From positions 124,001 to 188,000 of the forward strand of contig NZ_JADKPT010000008.1 of the NCBI RefSeq assembly GCF_015351595.1: a DNA stretch of 64,000 nt. The letters run 5' to 3'. A model generated the notes under the pieces. The model was not told where the DNA came from. It saw only the letters and a program-made list of their open reading frames with translations, and did not search any database. This document shows positions 59,541-64,000 of this stretch, piece after piece (position 1 is the stretch's first letter; every line of letters begins with the position of its first letter). The position numbers were made by a program, and so were the translations under genes. The DNA comes from Flavobacterium sp. LC2016-12 (GTDB lineage Bacteria > Bacteroidota > Bacteroidia > Flavobacteriales > Flavobacteriaceae).

Positions 59541-60512
59541 TTATTTGCTTTTTTGTGCCGAAAAGTAATCTACAGCATCATTAATAGCTGAATCTATAGT
59601 TTGGTATTTCATTTTAAATGAATGAATGGACTTTTCATTACAATAAAAATTATCAATACAAAGAGCCTTCATATTGGTAGAACTAAGATTAGTTTTTATT
59701 TTGAAAAGCCGCATTAGATCGCCAAAATACCCTAGTAAAGTTAAACCACATTTTGGAATTTTAATCATTACAGGTTTTTGGTTGGTGATATTATTTAGCT
59801 TTTTGAAAAATTGAAAATAACTTAAATTTTCATTTGCAATAAGATATTTTTGACCATTTTCAGCAGCTGTAAAACTCTTAATAACGGCATTTGAAACGTC
59901 TTTTACGTGAACGAAATTTTTTCCTCCCGGAGGATAGAAAACAATCTTTTTTTTCCATCCCATTAAAATAATTTTTCCGGAACTTGGCTTTGAATCATAA
60001 GCACCAATCATAAAAGTGGGCTGCAGCAGAATGACATCAGTTTTATGAATATTTTCAAGCAAAAATTGTTCCGCTTCAAACTTACTAATTGCATAGAATG
60101 AATCAGTAAAAGGCTTTTTCATTGCTTTTAGTTCATTCCCTAAAACGGCTAGAGATCCAAAACCCAGTGTATTTGCAGTGCTAACAAAAACAAACTTTTT
60201 AACACCACAACAAACAGCAGCATTAAACAATTGTTTTGTAGTCTCGTAATTAATTTTTCTATATCTATCATAAGTAGTTAGGCTTTGACTCGTTTCGGCA
60301 GCAACATGAATTACAATATCAATATCCTTTAAGAATGGTGTTAGATCATCAAATAAGTTTCCCTGAATGAGTTCAAGATTTTGATGATTTGGCCCTATAA
60401 ATTTTGCCTTATCACGTATTAATCCTTTTACAATAAAATTCTTAAGCAAAAGATCTTCTACTAGATTTGAGCCAAGTAAACCGTTAATTCCTGTAACAAA
60501 GACTTTTTTCAT
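59541..60512 (-). CDS. NAD-dependent epimerase/dehydratase family protein
   Basis: 323 residues from the ATG at 60512. Extended SDR: VFVTGINGLLGSNLVEDLL (GxxGxxG), HVAAETS, and the Tyr-Lys pair in FYAISKFEAEQFL. The pattern resembles dihydroflavonol-4-reductase-like proteins of bacteria; substrate unknown. Its ATG overlaps the stop of the upstream SDR gene by one base, so the two are translationally coupled. Upstream in-frame extensions overlap that gene heavily and are rejected. Confidence 0.82.
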   Translation of the reverse strand: MKKVFVTGINGLLGSNLVEDLLLKNFIVKGLIRDKAKFIGPNHQNLELIQGNLFDDLTPFLKDIDIVIHVAAETSQSLTTYDRYRKINYETTKQLFNAAVCCGVKKFVFVSTANTLGFGSLAVLGNELKAMKKPFTDSFYAISKFEAEQFLLENIHKTDVILLQPTFMIGAYDSKPSSGKIILMGWKKKIVFYPPGGKNFVHVKDVSNAVIKSFTAAENGQKYLIANENLSYFQFFKKLNNITNQKPVMIKIPKCGLTLLGYFGDLMRLFKIKTNLSSTNMKALCIDNFYCNEKSIHSFKMKYQTIDSAINDAVDYFSAQKSK

Positions 60513-61306
60513 TATTCGATTTCTCTTTTTATAGCTCTTGTCATTAAGGGTAACCTTATTGCAATTGGCAAAATTTTTAATAACGCCCAACTTATGGGAT
60601 TTACCATGATTACAGAATCTTTCTTGAATAATTGTTGGATACAATACTGCGCTACTTTTTCAGGATCCAGTAATGTTAGTTTTCCCAGTAAGCCTTGTTT
60701 TTCAATTCTTGCTGTAATCTCGGCGCTAGTTTTCATAGCGCCAGGATTTACAACACTAACAAAAACATTGGTGTCTTTTAATTCCTCATTCAATCCTCTT
60801 GAGAAAGAATGAATAAAGGTTTTAGAAGCCGGGTAAACAGTTTTATATCCAATAGGGGAGAAAGCCGCCATACTTGATACATTGAGTATGTAGGCTTGTT
60901 TTTGTCTTAATAAATTAGGTAATAACTGATGTGTTAATATTGATGTTGCCACAACATTTACCTGCATTATGGTATTGATATAGTCAACTTTGGCATCGAC
61001 AAATTTTTTCGTTCCGCCAGTTCCGGCATTGTTGATTAATATAGAAATGTTGAAATTATTATTGATCCAATTAGCTAGTGATATGACATTAGCACAAACT
61101 GATAAATCAATTTCAAATGGAGCTGTTTTAACCTCGTATTTAAGCTCTATTTCTTTTGAAAGATTTAGTAGCCCCTGATCAGGTAAACTAACCAGTACAA
61201 GATTCATTTTTCTTTTGGCAAATTCCAATGCAAACTCTTTTCCTAATCCCTGACTTGCGCCAGTTATTACTACAAATTGTTCTTCTGATTTTTTTTCGAA
61301 TGGCAT
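60512..61306 (-). CDS. Short-chain dehydrogenase/reductase (DltE/YqjQ-like)
   Basis: 264 residues. Classical SDR: VVITGASQGLGKEFALEFAKRK, ILINNAGTGG, ILNVSSMAAFSPIGY, and YPASKTFIHSFSRGL. The C-terminal third (VNPISWALLKILPIAIRLPLMTRAIKREIE) is hydrophobic, as in SDRs that associate with membranes. Coupled to the epimerase-like gene. Lipid or secondary-metabolite reduction is possible but unproven. Likely expressed from a promoter in the gap to the AraC gene. Confidence 0.82.
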   Translation of the reverse strand: MPFEKKSEEQFVVITGASQGLGKEFALEFAKRKMNLVLVSLPDQGLLNLSKEIELKYEVKTAPFEIDLSVCANVISLANWINNNFNISILINNAGTGGTKKFVDAKVDYINTIMQVNVVATSILTHQLLPNLLRQKQAYILNVSSMAAFSPIGYKTVYPASKTFIHSFSRGLNEELKDTNVFVSVVNPGAMKTSAEITARIEKQGLLGKLTLLDPEKVAQYCIQQLFKKDSVIMVNPISWALLKILPIAIRLPLMTRAIKREIE

Positions 61307-61437
61307 GATATCAAATTTATAAAAGCAAAGGTAGATTTGATTATAGCCGTAAATGTGCGTGTTTATAAACAGAAACTATTTTAAGGTTGTTTCTAAAAGG
61401 TTTATTTATAAGGGGTTATTTTGTTTTAAGGTCGAAG

Positions 61438-62544
61438 TTATAAATCCGTTCTCTTTTTTTTGAATTCGGAAGGAGTTTGATTGGTAATTTTTTTAAATGT
61501 GCTATTAAATGATGTCTTTGAATTAAAACCAGATTCATAAGCAATACCTAAAATAGAGAAATGCTTCATTTTATCATTTACTAACAATTTTTTTGCTCTT
61601 TCTACGCGATACTTATTTATGAAATGAAAGAAATTTTCGTTAAAACCGGAATTAATAGCATAAGATACCTGATGAGGCGTGCTCTTAACCAATTCTGATA
61701 ATTTAATTAGATTTAACTCGCTGTCCAGATAAGGCTGTTGCTCCAGCATTACCTGATGTAGTTTTATTTTAAGCGCAACTAGTTCCTCATCAGAAACAAC
61801 CTTTCGTTTTGCTTCAATTAAGTCTTCTTGTTCATTAATTAAAATAATCTGAGAACGTTGTTTTTCGTCTAATGGGAAAATTTCTTTTTGTTTTAAAGAA
61901 TAATGGGAAATAATTAAAATAATGATGAATGAAATTCCATTTAAAAATATGTTTAATGTTGACAAAAAGAAAAACATATTGTAAATAGTAATAATTATGC
62001 TCATTAAAAATAATGATAAAATTATGTATTCTAGCCAGCTAAGATCTATTTCATTAGCGTTGGAAGAAAAAACTAAGGTGTTTTTCTTGTGTTTTCGAAT
62101 TTTTAAATAAGAAGCGAGGACATAAAAAAGTGATTGAATCAACATTAATACAATAGAAAACAAATGCACAAATGCGGAGCTTTTTATCGAAAGGATAACC
62201 AATAAAGCTAAAAAAATAAAGGGAAGAATGAGGTATTTTAGATCGTACTTACTGAATTTGTAATTTGGATTTGTAAAAAATACAATACTGAAATACAATA
62301 CCAGCGGAGTAAAAAATTGTATAAAATGGATTATGACATTCAGGTATACATTTATTTTAGAAAACCCTATTAGTAAAGCCAATTCATCCATCCAAAAAGT
62401 AGCCCATAAAAGTAAAAAGACTCCAAAGCAAAAATTAGCTTTCTTGTTTACATTTAACGGATTGGTGATTTTAAGAAAAGAGAGCAAAATAAGAGAACCA
62501 AAAATTAGAATTATGATAAGGTTATTAAGTCCTGTTACATTCAT
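61438..62544 (-). CDS. Membrane-anchored AraC-family regulator
   Basis: 368 residues. The N-terminal about 215 residues hold six or seven membrane segments (LIIILIFGSLILLSFL, FGVFLLLWATFWM, VIIHFIQFFTPLVLYFSIVFF, YLILPFIFLALLVIL and so on), linked by a helical segment to a C-terminal AraC HTH pair (NLIKLSELVKSTPHQVSYAINSGFNENFFHFINKYRVERAKKLL and SILGIAYESGFNSKTSFNSTFKKITNQTPSEFKKKR). This 7TM-AraC architecture is common in Bacteroidota and lets a membrane signal control DNA binding. Candidate target: the SDR/epimerase pair downstream of it. Confidence 0.88.
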   Translation of the reverse strand: MNVTGLNNLIIILIFGSLILLSFLKITNPLNVNKKANFCFGVFLLLWATFWMDELALLIGFSKINVYLNVIIHFIQFFTPLVLYFSIVFFTNPNYKFSKYDLKYLILPFIFLALLVILSIKSSAFVHLFSIVLMLIQSLFYVLASYLKIRKHKKNTLVFSSNANEIDLSWLEYIILSLFLMSIIITIYNMFFFLSTLNIFLNGISFIIILIISHYSLKQKEIFPLDEKQRSQIILINEQEDLIEAKRKVVSDEELVALKIKLHQVMLEQQPYLDSELNLIKLSELVKSTPHQVSYAINSGFNENFFHFINKYRVERAKKLLVNDKMKHFSILGIAYESGFNSKTSFNSTFKKITNQTPSEFKKKRTDL

Positions 62545-62984
62545 ACTTTCTTTTTTTTAAATTCTGTTTGTCTTGGTATTAGCAAAGTTATTGTTTTGTT
62601 TTAACTTTTCTATTATACTGCTTTAGTAAATTAACAGTTGATTTTTACTGCATTGTTGCTACTTCAGTTTCCAAAGTACAAGAATAAATCCTGAAATTTC
62701 ATTTTAATGCGTTGAAGGTATGAGAACAGGATTACACAATATTTTTTTTAGATTATAATAGCAAAAAGACTTTCTAAAGTAAAAATTGACTGTATTTGCA
62801 TTTCTTGATTTATAAAGCTTTATGGGCCTATTTTTTTATAGGTATAGATTTGTTAAAAAGATAGGCGAAGTATAAAATCTTATAAGATAAGAAGTAATGC
62901 GATTTTTATCTGTTTGTTTTTATGAAATATCTATAAAATTAACTTATAATTGTACTTTTTACACTCAGGCAAAAAAAAATTATT
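62545..62984. other. Gene-free stretch between divergent regulators
   Basis: A/T-rich, with no recognisable operator or repeat. It must contain the promoters of the AraC gene and of the sensor gene. Confidence 0.4.
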
Positions 62985-64000
62985 TTGAAGTATTTTGTTT
63001 TACATCTTCTTTTTTTAATTGGTTTTTCTTCTGTATGCTTTGCACAGGATAATCCTATAAAATTTCTTGATATTTCTGATGGTTTGTCTAACAATTCTGT
63101 AACCACCATTTTTCAGGATAGTGATGGTTATCTTTGGTTTGGAACTTATGATGGATTAAATCGTTATGATGGTTATAATTTCAAAGTTTTCCGAAACAGA
63201 ATCAATGACGAAAAATCACTCCTTTTTAATACCATTTATAATATTGAAGGCGATTCCAGAAAAAACATTTGGGTTGGAGGTTCAAATGGTATCTGTATTT
63301 ACAATAAAAGAACAGCAACATTTCATCCGGTAGAATATGTTTTGTCCAACAAAAAGCCTAAAGTTTTAAAAGATATTATTCATCAGATGCGATCAGTTTC
63401 TACTGAGCTTGTTTTGGTCGCTTCTCAGAATTTAGGTTTAATTGCTTTTGAGAACGGTTCTTTTGTCGGGAAACAAATTCCGCTAAAAGTTTTAGGAAAC
63501 AATATCAGCATTAATAATTATGATGCCATTGCTATTCAGGACGACAAGAAAAAAGGCCATTCCTGGATATATGTTCGTAATGTTGGAATTTGCAGTTACA
63601 ATTATCAATCAAAAAGTCTAAAGTCAGTTTTCTCCTTTTCAAAAGAAGTGAAAGCAATGAAATTGGCCTCTGATGGAAATCTTTGGCTTGGAACCGATGA
63701 AGGAATTTTTATGTTCAATACAAAGTCCGGTGCGCTTTCAGAGAATTATTTTTCGAATAAATGCAGTGTTACGGATATTCTTTTGGACAAGAAAAATGAA
63801 ATCTGGATCACAACAGACGGCTGTGGTATTTACAAAATTATCGGAACAAATAAAAAAGCCAGTTCATACAATGTTGTAAACGATGTACAATTGGCAAAAA
63901 GTAACTCGGTTTGGAGTTTGTACGAAGATAAGTCCGGAAATAAATGGTTTGGTTCCTTACGTGGTGGTATAAGTATGCTGAGTAATACGCCTAAATATTT
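62985..64000 (+). CDS. Hybrid two-component sensor, N-terminal part (runs off window)
   Basis: The frame is open from a TTG at 62985 to the window end (338 codons visible) and has no ATG near the signal peptide, so TTG is the likely start: LKYFVLHLLFLIGFSSVCFAQ, then DNPIKFLDISDGLSNNSVTTIFQDSDGYLWFGTYDGLNRYDGYNFKVFRN. Repeats of the form DG.LW.GT..G...Y (FQDSDGYLWFGTYDGLNRYDG, DGNLWLGTDEGIFMFNT, DKKNEIWITTDGCGIYKI, KSGNKWFGSLRGG) are the Reg_prop propeller of hybrid two-component sensors (HTCS). The kinase, receiver and AraC parts expected downstream are beyond the window. HTCS usually control glycan loci. Confidence 0.85.
   Translation, partial: MKYFVLHLLFLIGFSSVCFAQDNPIKFLDISDGLSNNSVTTIFQDSDGYLWFGTYDGLNRYDGYNFKVFRNRINDEKSLLFNTIYNIEGDSRKNIWVGGSNGICIYNKRTATFHPVEYVLSNKKPKVLKDIIHQMRSVSTELVLVASQNLGLIAFENGSFVGKQIPLKVLGNNISINNYDAIAIQDDKKKGHSWIYVRNVGICSYNYQSKSLKSVFSFSKEVKAMKLASDGNLWLGTDEGIFMFNTKSGALSENYFSNKCSVTDILLDKKNEIWITTDGCGIYKIIGTNKKASSYNVVNDVQLAKSNSVWSLYEDKSGNKWFGSLRGGISMLSNTPKY

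Noticed and set aside
60513..60644. N-terminal extension of the epimerase-like protein
   Set aside because: It lies inside the SDR gene on the same strand; the family start motif (MKKVFVTG) begins at 60512.

Overview
The window is chromosome-like DNA from a low-GC member of the Bacteroidota, most likely Flavobacterium or a close relative. The evidence is A/T-rich intergenic DNA, promoters that fit the Bacteroidota TTTG / TAnnTTTG pattern, a SusC/SusD pair, a LytS/LytTR two-component pair, a short histone H1-like protein, and intergenic repeats of the kind common in flavobacteria. All calls were made by reading the sequence; no database search was run.

Layout. 1-1776: three accessory genes of unknown function, two of them paralogous membrane/coiled-coil proteins. 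1777-3464: repeat-rich intergenic DNA around one small secreted protein. 3465-9234 (minus): tripartite RND efflux operon (adaptor, pump, TolC-like channel), divergent from a LytS-type kinase and LytTR regulator (9389-11124), followed by a small periplasmic PepSY-like protein. 12101-15757 (minus): two short-chain dehydrogenases, an AraC regulator and a 2'-5' RNA ligase-like protein. 15774-22278 (minus): a CocE-type hydrolase, then an outer-membrane porin, an exported amidohydrolase and an exported isochorismatase-family hydrolase.

23810-53901 is a large pectin/galacturonan utilisation locus. Two MFS hexuronate transporters, KduI, KduD, UxaC, KdgK, KdgA, UxaB and UxaA take galacturonate and unsaturated uronates to pyruvate and glyceraldehyde-3-phosphate. 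A divergent LacI-type regulator follows, then GH28, SusC, SusD, an esterase, a DUF4861 protein, two GH105, GH43, CE8 pectinesterase, a second GH28 and a CE12 acetylesterase. The logic is deesterification and hydrolysis outside or at the surface, SusCD import, trimming in the periplasm, MFS uptake, and two converging cytoplasmic routes to KDG. Three near-identical operators (core ATCGATTACA) sit immediately after the -7 box of promoters ahead of the first MFS gene, kduI and the first GH28, and a fourth weaker copy lies near the lacI promoter, so the locus looks like one LacI regulon.

53902-56246: a locus terminator, a broken secreted-protein gene, a small unknown protein, a histone H1-like gene and a lipoprotein. 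56722-59467: LutABC lactate-utilisation operon. 59541-62544 (minus): an NAD-dependent epimerase and SDR pair and a membrane-anchored AraC regulator. 62985-64000: the 5' part of a hybrid two-component sensor-like gene that starts with TTG and runs off the window.

Most notable observations: a canonical EF-hand loop inside the cytoplasmic loop of the RND pump; the shared promoter-operator geometry of the pectin regulon; periplasmic-loop insertions in one of the two MFS transporters; tandem copies of the porin gene's 3' end; a strong hairpin directly after susD; and the unknown three-gene cassette at the left edge.
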